This document shows positions 5,916 through 13,288 of a stretch of 13,469 nucleotides of DNA, piece after piece. Location: contig JAQSYR010000011.1 in the NCBI GenBank assembly GCA_029256035.1, forward strand, positions 1-13,469, read 5' to 3'. The notes under the pieces are model-generated. The model had not been told where the DNA came from. It did not search any database and saw nothing but the letters and a program-made list of their open reading frames with translations. Source of the DNA: Anaerocolumna sp. (lineage in GTDB: Bacteria > Bacillota > Clostridia > Lachnospirales > Lachnospiraceae). How positions within the stretch are numbered: the stretch's first letter is position 1; each line of letters begins with the position of its first letter. A program made the translations under genes and the position numbers.

Positions 5916-6758
5916 ATGACAAAATTTCAAAAACTAGGTTACTTGGAAAATGATTTTAAGATGTTTCACATTATAGACAGACAGAGAAAAGAATATGAAT
6001 TTCACTACCATGATTTTAATAAAATAATGATACTGTTGCGAGGCAATATCAACTATTCCATCGAAGGAAAAAATTATTTATTAAAGCCACACGATATTGT
6101 ATTAGTGAATGCAGGTGAAATTCACAGGCCCTCTGTTCTTGATTCATCTGCCTATGAAAGAATTATAATTTATGTTTCAACCCAGTATTTAGATAGTTTT
6201 ACTAAGAAGGATTATGATTTACAGTATTGTTTTGAGCAGGCAAAAAAGGAGCATTCTAATGTTCTAAGACTTCCTTCCATAGATAAGAGTAAACTATACC
6301 AGGTATGTTTAGAACTTGAGCATTCTTTTATGGATAATGCTTATGCCAATGAACTTTATCAGGAAATATTGTTTGTAGAATTTATGATTCAGCTAAACAG
6401 AACAGTAATTGCTAATACCGTTCACTATCTAGATTCTGTGAATGGAAATGAAAAGTTATTACAAATTATTCATTATATTAATGAGCATCTTTTAGAAGAG
6501 ATTACAATTGACCAGTTAGCAGAACATTTTTATCTTAGCCGCTACTATTTAATGCATTTCTTTAAAGAAGAGACTGGATATACTATAGGTAATTATATTA
6601 CAAAGAAACGGCTGCTATTAGCTAAAAATCTCATACAAAGCGGCAAATCCATAACGGAAGTTTGTTATCTAAGTGGATTTAAGAATTATTCCACTTTTTC
6701 CAGGGCATTTAAAAAAGAATTTAACATTATCCCTAAAAATGCACAATTTATAGATTAA
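5916..6758 (+). CDS. AraC-family transcriptional regulator with N-terminal cupin domain
   Basis: The 280-residue protein has two parts. Residues about 20-75 form a cupin-type sensor domain with the FHYHDFNKI and KPHDIVLVNAGEIHRP patterns typical of AraC_binding domains that bind small metabolites. Residues about 185-275 hold two helix-turn-helix motifs: ITIDQLAEHFYLSRYYLMHFFK with the following GY-x-I-x-x-YI-x-x-xR segment, and SITEVCYLSGFKNYSTFSRAFKK. The protein is cytoplasmic. ATG 5916 is preceded by TAGGGG, an acceptable though not ideal ribosome site. It diverges from the dapA-like gene across a 191-bp spacer that contains a fitting direct-repeat operator, so control of that gene and of itself is likely. 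The ligand cannot be read from the sequence. Confidence 0.93.
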   Translation: MTKFQKLGYLENDFKMFHIIDRQRKEYEFHYHDFNKIMILLRGNINYSIEGKNYLLKPHDIVLVNAGEIHRPSVLDSSAYERIIIYVSTQYLDSFTKKDYDLQYCFEQAKKEHSNVLRLPSIDKSKLYQVCLELEHSFMDNAYANELYQEILFVEFMIQLNRTVIANTVHYLDSVNGNEKLLQIIHYINEHLLEEITIDQLAEHFYLSRYYLMHFFKEETGYTIGNYITKKRLLLAKNLIQSGKSITEVCYLSGFKNYSTFSRAFKKEFNIIPKNAQFID

Positions 6759-6798
6759 AAGCTTAAGATGGGCAAATTTTAAAATATTTTTTATATCT

Positions 6799-6835
6799 AG
6801 TTGCCATGAGGTTATAAGGGGTTGGGCAGTTTTTA
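6799..6835 (+). terminator. Weak candidate terminator behind the AraC gene
   Basis: AGTTGCC (6799-6805) pairs with GGCAGTT (6825-6831) with two G-T pairs and a 19-nt loop, followed by TTTT. The stem is weak and the loop long, so the call is tentative. Confidence 0.35.
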
Positions 6836-6855
6836 AATAATATTGTAAATAACTA

Positions 6856-6885
6856 TTGAAATTTGCGATAGAAAATGCTTATAAT
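6856..6885 (+). promoter_or_regulatory. Promoter of pduL
   Basis: TTGAAA (6856-6861) and TATAAT (6880-6885) are 18 bp apart. Transcription should begin near 6892, giving a leader of about 24 nt. This shows that the in-frame TTG at 6856 cannot be the start of the gene, since it is part of the promoter. Confidence 0.75.
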
Positions 6886-6915
6886 ATACATATTAGAAAA
6901 ATGGAGGACAAACAA

Positions 6916-7497
6916 ATGGATTTTATTGTTGAAGTATCAGCTCGTCATGCACATGTATCACAGAAAGATCTTGAGATACTTTTTGGCGAAGGATATCAGT
7001 TAACTGAAGTAAAGGAACTTTCCCAACCAGGACAGTACCTGGCAAAAGAAAAAATTACAATTAAAAAAGGCGATGCAGTTATGGAACGCATTTCTATCTT
7101 AGGACCAGTAAGAAGTGCAAGCCAGGTAGAACTTTCTATGACAGACTGTGTTAAATTAAAAGCAAAATCTGTAATCAGAGAATCTGGTGATTTAAGTGGA
7201 TCAGAAGCTGTAACCCTAGTTGGACCAAATGGTTCTGTTGACTTACCAGAAGGTTTAATCGTTGCAAAGAGACATATTCATATGACTCCGGAAGATGCAG
7301 CTAAATTAGGTGTTTCTGACAAACAAATTGTTGCTGTTGCAGTAGAATCTGAAGGCAGAAAATTAATTTTTGAAGATACCATTGTTAGAGTAAATCCTAC
7401 TTATGCATTAGCAATGCATATCGACACCGATGAAGGTAACGCAGCTATGGTACCAAGAGATGGTGGTAAAGGTAAAATCGTAACAATTCAAGCATAA
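6916..7497 (+). CDS. pduL: PduL-type phosphate acyltransferase (phosphotransacylase)
   Basis: The 193-residue enzyme interconverts acyl-CoA and acyl phosphate (acetyl- or propionyl-), linking CoA thioesters to ATP formation through an acyl kinase. It shows the duplicated PduL (PTAC) fold: SARHAHVS (residues 8-15) in the first half and AKRHIHMTPEDAAKLGV (His120, His122) in the second, then ALAMHIDTDEGNAA (His168). These histidines match the metal-binding positions of the family. The start at ATG 6916 has GGAGG at 6903-6907, while ATG 6901 lacks a site and TTG 6856 lies in the promoter. The protein begins directly at the catalytic fold and lacks the roughly 20-residue N-terminal encapsulation peptide of microcompartment PduL, so a soluble cytoplasmic enzyme is expected. 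No shell genes are nearby. It forms its own transcription unit with a strong terminator. Confidence 0.92.
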   Translation: MDFIVEVSARHAHVSQKDLEILFGEGYQLTEVKELSQPGQYLAKEKITIKKGDAVMERISILGPVRSASQVELSMTDCVKLKAKSVIRESGDLSGSEAVTLVGPNGSVDLPEGLIVAKRHIHMTPEDAAKLGVSDKQIVAVAVESEGRKLIFEDTIVRVNPTYALAMHIDTDEGNAAMVPRDGGKGKIVTIQA

Positions 7498-7515
7498 GTA
7501 TAGACGCAAGTGAGA

Positions 7516-7546
7516 GGGCCGGTAAGAAATTACCGGCCCCTTTTTT
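7516..7546 (+). terminator. Strong intrinsic terminator of pduL
   Basis: A perfect 10-bp GC-rich stem (GGGCCGGTAA 7516-7525 with TTACCGGCCC 7530-7539) closes a GAAA tetraloop and is followed by six T residues (7541-7546). It separates pduL from the formate dehydrogenase operon. Confidence 0.97.
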
Positions 7547-7594
7547 ACTTTATAGACTCTTTCTTGTATAATATTGATAAAAAAATATCATATA

Positions 7595-7623
7595 TTGAAA
7601 TATGGTTGTATAATTTGTATAAT
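7595..7623 (+). promoter_or_regulatory. Promoter of the formate dehydrogenase operon
   Basis: TTGAAA (7595-7600) and TATAAT (7618-7623) are 17 bp apart, giving a start near 7630 and a leader of about 35 nt. Two further TATAAT boxes at 7609-7614 and 7627-7632 flank the chosen one. Confidence 0.65.
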
Positions 7624-7632
7624 CTATATAAT
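7606..7632 (+). repeat. Tandem 9-bp repeats carrying TATAAT
   Basis: TTGTATAAT occurs at 7606-7614 and 7615-7623, followed by CTATATAAT at 7624-7632. Another TTGTATAAT is at 7564-7572. The array places three -10-like boxes at 9-bp steps in front of the operon. Confidence 0.6.
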
Positions 7633-7664
7633 CAGTTAAATTCATTAATCATTGGAGGGAAAGG

Positions 7665-9500
7665 ATGAGCAAATACAAATTGGAGCAACCGGGGAATCAA
7701 AATGAGAAGTTACAGTTGTTATATAATAAATTCAAGCAAAAAATTGAATCATATCCAGTTGGTGTGTGTCCATTAACAGTACAGATGTCCTTACTTCAGA
7801 CATCTAAGAACCAAACCTGTGGAAAATGTGTACCTTGCAGAGATGGACTGGTACAACTAGAAAAGTTACTTCAAGAAATAATAGATGGCAATGGCACCAA
7901 AAATACCTTAAGGGAATTAAAAGTGCTGGCAGAATATATTAGGGATAATGCCGATTGTGCCATTGGATATGAACCTGCAGACTCCATGCTAAAAGGTATG
8001 GAACTTTTTAAAGAGGAATACCTAAATCACATTATTATGCATGTTTGTGGGGAGGAAATCCAACAGAAAGTTCCCTGTATTGCAATGTGCCCGTCGCATG
8101 TGGATATTCCCGGATATCTGGCACTCATTGGCGAGGAAGATTATGCGGGTGCTGTTAACTTAATACGAAAAGAGAATCCATTTCCAACGGCTTGTGCTAT
8201 GATATGTGAGCATCCATGTGAAGAACATTGCAGAAGAAGCATGATAGACAGCCCACTAAATATACGTGGGCTAAAGAAGTTTGCAGTGGATCAAATGGCC
8301 GCAGACCTTGTCCCGGTACCTGAAGTTAATGTTGCAACTGGAAGAAAAATCGCTGTGGTTGGTGGAGGCCCAAGTGGAATGACAGCAGCTTATTTCCTGG
8401 CATTGATGGGGCATAAGGTAATAATTTATGAGGAAAATGTTAAACTTGGCGGCATGTTGCGATATGGAATCCCAAACTACAGATTCCCCAAAGACCGATT
8501 AGATGAAGATATTAGAGCTATTTTGTCCACTGGTAATATTGATGTGAAATACAATGTAACTGTTGGAAAAGAAATAGCAATACAGGAGCTATATGATAAT
8601 TATGATGCTGTTTATATTGCAATTGGTGCCCAGGCGGCAAAGAAGTTAAGTCTGGAAGGAACCAATAGCAGCAATGTATTTTCTGCCGTTGATATGCTTA
8701 GAGGGGTAGGATATGGTAATCTGCCAGATTACTCTGGGAAAAGGGTAGTTGTTATTGGTGGTGGAAATGTAGCTATGGATTGTGCCAGAACAGCCATTCG
8801 ATGCAAGGCAGAGGAGGTTACCATTGTCTATCGAAGGCGCCAGGAAGATATGACTGCCCTGGCAACAGAAGTAGAAGGGGCAATTAGAGAAGGCGTGGAG
8901 CTTGTGACACTTCAGGCACCTCTTCGAATCGAAGCGGATGATAGTGGAACATGTACTGCACTTTGGATTCAACCACAAATCATTGGAACTTATGACAGGA
9001 ATGGCAGGCCCAGACCAGTTAATGCCAAAAAATCTCCCAATAAAATTCCCTGTGATATTATACTAATTGCTATAGGTCAGGATATTGAAAGTGAACCTTT
9101 TGAACAGTTTGGCATCCCTGTTGATGGAAATTGTTTTATTACAACAAATCAATGTGAGGTAAAAGTAAAACCTGGTATCTTTGCTGGAGGAGATTGTGTA
9201 ACAGGTCCTGCAACTGTAATTAAGGCAGTTGGGGCCGGTAAAACAGCAGCATATGCCATAGACGAATATTTAGGATATCACCACAAAATTATTTCTGAGG
9301 TTAGAATACCAGATGCCAGACCAAATCACCGTATGCCTACGGGAAGAGTTAATTTTACAGAGAGAGAAGCCAGAGTGCGGAAGCTGGATTTTCTTCCTGT
9401 AGAAAATGAGATGAGCTTTGAGGAAGCAATGCAGGAAACATCCAGGTGTTTAAGGTGTGATCACTATGGTTGCGGTGTATTGGAAGGAGGCAGAGATTAA
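7665..9500 (+). CDS. Formate dehydrogenase electron-transfer subunit: NuoF-type Fe-S domain fused to a GltD-like FAD/NAD(P)H oxidoreductase
   Basis: The 611-residue flavoprotein should pass electrons between the catalytic subunit encoded next and a pyridine nucleotide in the cytoplasm. Residues about 30-115 match the C-terminal [4Fe-4S] domain of NuoF (CGKCVPC at 52-58, fourth cysteine Cys98), but the FMN/NADH part of NuoF is absent. Residues about 130-200 match the GltD Fe-S domain (Cys138, Cys142, and CEHPCEEHC at 181-189). The FAD site is GGGPSG (233-238). The nucleotide site is GGGNVA (365-370), with an arginine cluster YRRR (390-392) that in GltD and NfnB relatives contacts the NADPH phosphate, so NADP(H) is favoured (inference). 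It ends with AGGDCVTGPATV, a second flavin segment, and CLRC. ATG 7665 has GGAGG at 7654-7658. Only one base separates its stop from the next start. Confidence 0.87.
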   Translation: MSKYKLEQPGNQNEKLQLLYNKFKQKIESYPVGVCPLTVQMSLLQTSKNQTCGKCVPCRDGLVQLEKLLQEIIDGNGTKNTLRELKVLAEYIRDNADCAIGYEPADSMLKGMELFKEEYLNHIIMHVCGEEIQQKVPCIAMCPSHVDIPGYLALIGEEDYAGAVNLIRKENPFPTACAMICEHPCEEHCRRSMIDSPLNIRGLKKFAVDQMAADLVPVPEVNVATGRKIAVVGGGPSGMTAAYFLALMGHKVIIYEENVKLGGMLRYGIPNYRFPKDRLDEDIRAILSTGNIDVKYNVTVGKEIAIQELYDNYDAVYIAIGAQAAKKLSLEGTNSSNVFSAVDMLRGVGYGNLPDYSGKRVVVIGGGNVAMDCARTAIRCKAEEVTIVYRRRQEDMTALATEVEGAIREGVELVTLQAPLRIEADDSGTCTALWIQPQIIGTYDRNGRPRPVNAKKSPNKIPCDIILIAIGQDIESEPFEQFGIPVDGNCFITTNQCEVKVKPGIFAGGDCVTGPATVIKAVGAGKTAAYAIDEYLGYHHKIISEVRIPDARPNHRMPTGRVNFTEREARVRKLDFLPVENEMSFEEAMQETSRCLRCDHYGCGVLEGGRD

Positions 9501-9501
9501 A

Positions 9502-12198
9502 GTGGTAAATATCAGTATTGATGGAGTAATGATACAGGTGAAAGAGGGCAGTTCCATTTTAAAGGCTGCAGAGCTATCCGGCAGAAAAATCCCAACCCTA
9601 TGTTATCTAGAAGGTGTTAGTGATATAGGTTCTTGCAGACTTTGCGTGGTAGAAGTAGAAGGAATGGAACAACTAGTGACTTCCTGTAATACGAAAGTAA
9701 TGGAAGGAATGGCAATACAAACTGAAAGTGGTAAAGTAATACAGGCAAGAAAAATGGCTCTGAATTTAATATTATCTAATCATGAATATGATTGTAATCA
9801 TTGTGCCAAGAATGGGGATTGCCAACTACAAAGTTACAGCTTAGAGTATGGTGTAACAGAATCCACTTATTCTGGTACCAGAAGAAATATACATAGTCAG
9901 GATGTAGATTCCCATCCTTTTTTATCTTATAATCCTAAACTTTGCATTCAGTGTCAAAGATGTGTAAACACCTGTTTAAAAGTGGCAGGTCGCAGAGCTA
10001 TCACATCAGGGAAAGCAGGAACCTTTACTGTGATTAATGCACCCTTTGGTAATGAGTGGAAGAGTACAATTTGTGAATCTTGTGGAAATTGTGCCCGGGC
10101 ATGTCCTACGGGAGCATTAATGGTAAAAAGAAGAAAGGATTATGAGAGTTGGGAAGTAAAAAAAGTTCTCACTACTTGTGCTCATTGTGGAACTGGATGT
10201 CAATATTCTCTTATTATAAAAGATAATAAAATAGTTGATACGAAAGCGGAACAGGGACCTGCTAATAAGGGCAGGCTTTGTGTAAAGGGGCGTTCTGGTT
10301 CTTTTGATTTTGTTCATTCCAAGGAGAGATTACAGTATCCATTAATTAAAAACAAAATTACAGGTGAGTTTGAACGTGCCAGCTGGGAAGAAGCACTAAA
10401 CATGGTTGCCACAAAATTTATGGAAATCAAGAAGAATTATGGACCGGATGCATTAGCCGGGTTTGCCTGTTCACGCTCACCAAATGAAGATGTGTATCTT
10501 ATGCAGAAGCTGGTAAGAACATGTTTTGGAACTAATAATATTGACAATTGTGCAAGGGTTTGCCATTCGGCTTCGGTTACAGGACTGTCAATGACTTTAG
10601 GTTCTGGAGCGATGACCAATCCCATACAGGATATTACCAGTGATGTTGATTGCATTTTACTTGTAGGAGCCAATCCGGAAGAAGCACATCCAGTGATCGG
10701 TATGCAGATTCGTAATGCAGTCGAAAAGGGTGCAAGACTTATTGTAGTTGATCCCCGTGATATTGGTCTGTCAAAACAGGCAGATATCCATCTGAAATTA
10801 AAACCAGGCACCAATGTTGCATTTACCAATGGGATGATGCATCAAATTTTAGAAGAAGGGCTAGAAGATAAAGAGTTTATAAAAACTCGTACGGAAGGTT
10901 TTGATGTACTTGCAGAAATTGTGAAAGAATATACACCGGAGCGGGTAGGGAAAATCTGTCATATTGAACCGGAAAAACTAAAAGAAGCAGCGCGAATGTA
11001 TGCAACTGCAAAGAAGGCACCTATTATATATTGTCTCGGGGTTACAGAGCATTCTACAGGAACGGAAGGGGTAATGTCAATTTCTAATCTGGCTATGATG
11101 GTTGGTAAATTAGGAAGAGCTGGATGTGGAGTAAATCCCCTAAGAGGACAGAATAACGTACAGGGTGCCTGTGACATGGGTGCCATGCCAGGAGATTATC
11201 CTGGATACCAGAAGGTAAATCATCCAGCAGTCAGAGAAAAATTTGAAAAAGCCTGGGGTGTGTCTTTAAATCCTGAACCAGGACTTCGTTCTACCGATGT
11301 CTTTCCTGCTGCCATAGAAGGAAACATAAAAGGGCTATTTATTTATGGAGAAGATCCTGTAGTTTCTGACCCTGATACAAAACATGTGATAAAAGCTTTA
11401 GAAAGCCTTGATTTTCTTGTAGTAGAAGAATTATTTATGACAGAAACAGCAAAGTTAGCAGATGTTATTCTACCAGGAAGAAGTTATGCTGAAAAAGAAG
11501 GTACCTTTACCAATACAGAAAGAAGAGTCCAAAGAGTACGAAAGGCAGTGGAATTAGACCATGAGACCCGCCTGGATACAGATATATTGATAGATCTTAT
11601 GAATCGTATGGGCTATCCCCAACCACAGGTCTGTGCATCTGAAATTATGGAGGAAATAGCATTGGTAACACCCAGCTATGGAGGAATTAGTCATGAAAGA
11701 CTAGATGCAGGGGAAACTCTTCAATGGCCATGTACAGACAAAGAACATCCTGGAACTCCGATTATGCATGCAGGTAGATTTACAAGAGGGCTAGGATGGT
11801 TTTTCCCATCCGAATACAAAACTTCTGCAGAGCTTCCGGATGATGAATATCCATTTATCATGATGACAGGACGAATTTTAGCCCATTATAATACCAGAGC
11901 TATGACTGGTAAAACACCAGGTTTAATGGAAATTGAGGGTACCTCTTTTATTGAAATCAACCACCAGGATGCTAAAGCCCTTGGAATTATTAATGGTGAC
12001 AAAGTTATGGTGACTTCAAGGCGTGGGACAATAAAAACTACAGCAAGAGTTAGTAATAAGGTTTCGAAAAGTGAGTGCTGGATGCCGTTTCATTTTCCAG
12101 ATGGCAATCCAAATTGGATTACGAATGCTGCATTAGATGAATATGCAAGAATACCAGAATACAAAGTAACTGCTGTGAAAATAATGAAAGAGGAATAA
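9502..12198 (+). CDS. fdhF: Formate dehydrogenase catalytic subunit, NuoG/FdhF type, Cys form
   Basis: The 898-residue molybdenum- or tungsten-bis-MGD enzyme should interconvert formate and CO2. Domains in order: NuoG-like [2Fe-2S] (Cys34, Cys45, Cys48, Cys62); His-Cys [4Fe-4S] (His94, Cys98, Cys101, Cys107); two ferredoxin-type clusters (CIQCQRC and CESCGNCARACP); the [4Fe-4S] next to the cofactor (Cys226, Cys229, Cys233, Cys260); the molybdopterin oxidoreductase core; and the C-terminal dinucleotide-binding domain (from TGRILAHYNTR). The metal ligand is Cys354 in ARVCHSAS (codon TGC), where many relatives have selenocysteine, and the catalytic His follows it. The start is GTG 9502, with AAGGAGG at 9484-9490 eleven bases upstream; it begins exactly at the [2Fe-2S] domain. 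An ATG at 9457 would lie deep inside the preceding gene. No signal peptide is present, so it is cytoplasmic. A related molybdenum oxidoreductase activity is less likely given the ARVCH signature. Confidence 0.92.
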   Translation: MVNISIDGVMIQVKEGSSILKAAELSGRKIPTLCYLEGVSDIGSCRLCVVEVEGMEQLVTSCNTKVMEGMAIQTESGKVIQARKMALNLILSNHEYDCNHCAKNGDCQLQSYSLEYGVTESTYSGTRRNIHSQDVDSHPFLSYNPKLCIQCQRCVNTCLKVAGRRAITSGKAGTFTVINAPFGNEWKSTICESCGNCARACPTGALMVKRRKDYESWEVKKVLTTCAHCGTGCQYSLIIKDNKIVDTKAEQGPANKGRLCVKGRSGSFDFVHSKERLQYPLIKNKITGEFERASWEEALNMVATKFMEIKKNYGPDALAGFACSRSPNEDVYLMQKLVRTCFGTNNIDNCARVCHSASVTGLSMTLGSGAMTNPIQDITSDVDCILLVGANPEEAHPVIGMQIRNAVEKGARLIVVDPRDIGLSKQADIHLKLKPGTNVAFTNGMMHQILEEGLEDKEFIKTRTEGFDVLAEIVKEYTPERVGKICHIEPEKLKEAARMYATAKKAPIIYCLGVTEHSTGTEGVMSISNLAMMVGKLGRAGCGVNPLRGQNNVQGACDMGAMPGDYPGYQKVNHPAVREKFEKAWGVSLNPEPGLRSTDVFPAAIEGNIKGLFIYGEDPVVSDPDTKHVIKALESLDFLVVEELFMTETAKLADVILPGRSYAEKEGTFTNTERRVQRVRKAVELDHETRLDTDILIDLMNRMGYPQPQVCASEIMEEIALVTPSYGGISHERLDAGETLQWPCTDKEHPGTPIMHAGRFTRGLGWFFPSEYKTSAELPDDEYPFIMMTGRILAHYNTRAMTGKTPGLMEIEGTSFIEINHQDAKALGIINGDKVMVTSRRGTIKTTARVSNKVSKSECWMPFHFPDGNPNWITNAALDEYARIPEYKVTAVKIMKEE

Positions 12199-12204
12199 AA
12201 GGTT

Positions 12205-12813
12205 ATGGATATTAGTGTTGGAATCCTGGCTGGTGGGAAAAGTGCTCGCATGGGAGTAAATAAAGCTTTTCTGCAATTTAAAGACAGCTCCTTTCTTGAA
12301 ACAATTGCAAAAGAGTGCAATGATTATGCTAAAATCATTATTTCTGTAAATCGTTTAGAGGAGAATTATCTGAAATTAGGATATGAACTTGTAGCAGATG
12401 AACGAGATGGTTTTGGACCCTTAGAAGGCATCTATCAGATTCTAAAGATAATAGAAACAGACTATGTATTAATACTTGCTGCAGATATGCCCTATCTTAA
12501 GAAAGAATTTTTAAGAGAATTTACCCGATGCATTAGGGAACCTGACAATGGTGGGGATAATAAAACTAACTTACCTGATTGTATTGTTTTGAGAGCAAAG
12601 AATATGTTAGAACCTTTATGCAGCCTGTATTCTAAAAGGGCTCTGCCAGAAATAGAAAAGATGAGAGGGAAGGAAGAACATAAATTACGACTTTTATTTG
12701 ACAGAGTTACTACCTGGTATATAGATATAGAAACCTTGGGATATACCGTTGAGACCATTACCAATATAAATACTATGGAAGAGTATCAAAAATTAATAAA
12801 AGAAAAAGAATAA
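12205..12813 (+). CDS. mobA: Molybdenum cofactor guanylyltransferase
   Basis: The 202-residue enzyme transfers GMP from GTP to molybdopterin and makes the guanine dinucleotide form (MGD) required by formate dehydrogenases. The N-terminal nucleotide-binding signature LAGGKSARMG (residues 8-17) with Lys20, the ERDGFGPLEGI segment and the metal-binding AADMP (92-96) are all present, and the length is usual for MobA. It starts six bases behind the catalytic subunit gene. The ribosome site is modest (AAAGAGGAA near 12187-12195, inside the end of the preceding gene), so coupling to upstream translation is likely. The placement fits dedicated cofactor supply for the dehydrogenase. There is no fdhD or moaA-type gene in the window. 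Confidence 0.93.
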   Translation: MDISVGILAGGKSARMGVNKAFLQFKDSSFLETIAKECNDYAKIIISVNRLEENYLKLGYELVADERDGFGPLEGIYQILKIIETDYVLILAADMPYLKKEFLREFTRCIREPDNGGDNKTNLPDCIVLRAKNMLEPLCSLYSKRALPEIEKMRGKEEHKLRLLFDRVTTWYIDIETLGYTVETITNINTMEEYQKLIKEKE

Positions 12814-12855
12814 ATTAAAATTAGATACCTTAAACGGAAGATAGGTTCCGGATAG

Positions 12856-12984
12856 GCTCTTAATGATGTAGAGCTGGTGCAGAATTCTTTTGATGATGGT
12901 TGTGAAGCTTATGCTACAAAGCCTATAGATGTAAAAAAATTAAGAACAGTTATGGAAAAGTTAAATTTTACCATAAAGAAATAA
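12856..12984 (+). pseudogene. Remnant of a response-regulator receiver domain (C-terminal part)
   Basis: In frame 1 the 42 codons before the TAA at 12982-12984 read ALNDVELVQNSFDDGCEAYA, TKPIDVKKL and RTVMEKLNF. This matches the last third of a CheY/Spo0F-type receiver domain, including the conserved Lys-Pro (TKP) that contacts the phosphorylation site. A TAG at 12853-12855 interrupts the same frame. The phosphoacceptor Asp region is absent upstream in any frame I read, and no start with a ribosome site is seen. It is therefore most likely the 3' stump of a lost gene behind mobA. Confidence 0.7.
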
Positions 12985-13003
12985 TCAAATTATATAGGAA
13001 ATT

Positions 13004-13060
13004 AAGGGCGTGTTACAGAACTAGCGTAAATCGTTAGGTTTGTAATACGTCCTTTCTTTT
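13004..13060 (+). terminator. Long hairpin terminator behind the receiver remnant
   Basis: AAGGGCGTGTTAC (13004-13016) pairs with GTAATACGTCCTT (13042-13054) over 13 positions with two G-T pairs. The loop contains an inner stem CTAGCG/CGTTAG (13021-13026, 13032-13037). The tail is TTTCTTTT (13053-13060). It probably ends transcripts coming from the formate dehydrogenase operon, for which no terminator is seen closer to mobA. Confidence 0.65.
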
Positions 13061-13122
13061 ATGTCCTCGATTTAAAGCAAAAAAAGAGTAATAAAAAATT
13101 ATGAAATTGATAAATTAACATG

Positions 13123-13149
13123 AATAAATTCACATTTCGTGAATATATT
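13123..13149. promoter_or_regulatory. Dyad operator candidate upstream of the pilin gene
   Basis: AATAAATTCAC (13123-13133) and GTGAATATATT (13139-13149) are inverted repeats with one mismatch around a 5-bp centre ATTTC. The dyad overlaps the candidate -35 box at 13129-13134, a place where a repressor could act. Confidence 0.45.
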
Positions 13150-13157
13150 TATATAGA
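13129..13157 (+). promoter_or_regulatory. Candidate promoter of the Flp pilin gene
   Basis: TTCACA (13129-13134) and TATAGA (13152-13157) are 17 bp apart, five and four matches to the consensus respectively. It is the best-spaced pair I found in this stretch, but not strong. Confidence 0.35.
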
Positions 13158-13288
13158 TGTGAGAATAGAGTAGGAGAATGGTCGGAAGGTGGTCTGGCAG
13201 GATTAGGTTATTATTTACATAGGATACGAAAGAAACAAAACAAATTTTGAATAGAAAGTTAATTGACGAGTGGGAAGGAGGAAATGTG

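Larger units (their letters stand above)
13061..13288 (+). other. AT-rich upstream region of the Flp pilin gene
   Basis: No gene is seen in these 228 bases. They hold a dyad and a candidate promoter (listed separately) and a possible untranslated leader of about 125 nt ending at the strong AAGGAGG site (13275-13281). I saw no c-di-GMP riboswitch consensus. Confidence 0.5.

Noticed and set aside
6856..6915. Upstream TTG start for PduL adding 20 residues, possibly an encapsulation peptide
   Set aside because: The TTG is part of the -35 box TTGAAA of a well-formed promoter whose transcript starts near 6892; the ATG at 6916 has the proper ribosome site.
8646..8978. 110-codon minus-strand frame inside the electron-transfer subunit gene
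   Set aside because: It lies opposite the conserved NAD(P)-binding region and has no family features; it is a shadow frame. The same holds for minus-strand frames inside the catalytic subunit (10117-10317, 10437-10829, 10959-11186).
9457..9501. ATG 9457 as start of the formate dehydrogenase catalytic subunit
   Set aside because: It would overlap the previous gene by 44 bases without a ribosome site, and the [2Fe-2S] domain begins at GTG 9502 behind AAGGAGG.
13004..13060. End of an insertion sequence
   Set aside because: The inverted repeats pair with each other as one hairpin with a U-rich tail; no transposase or distant partner end is seen, so a terminator is the simpler reading.
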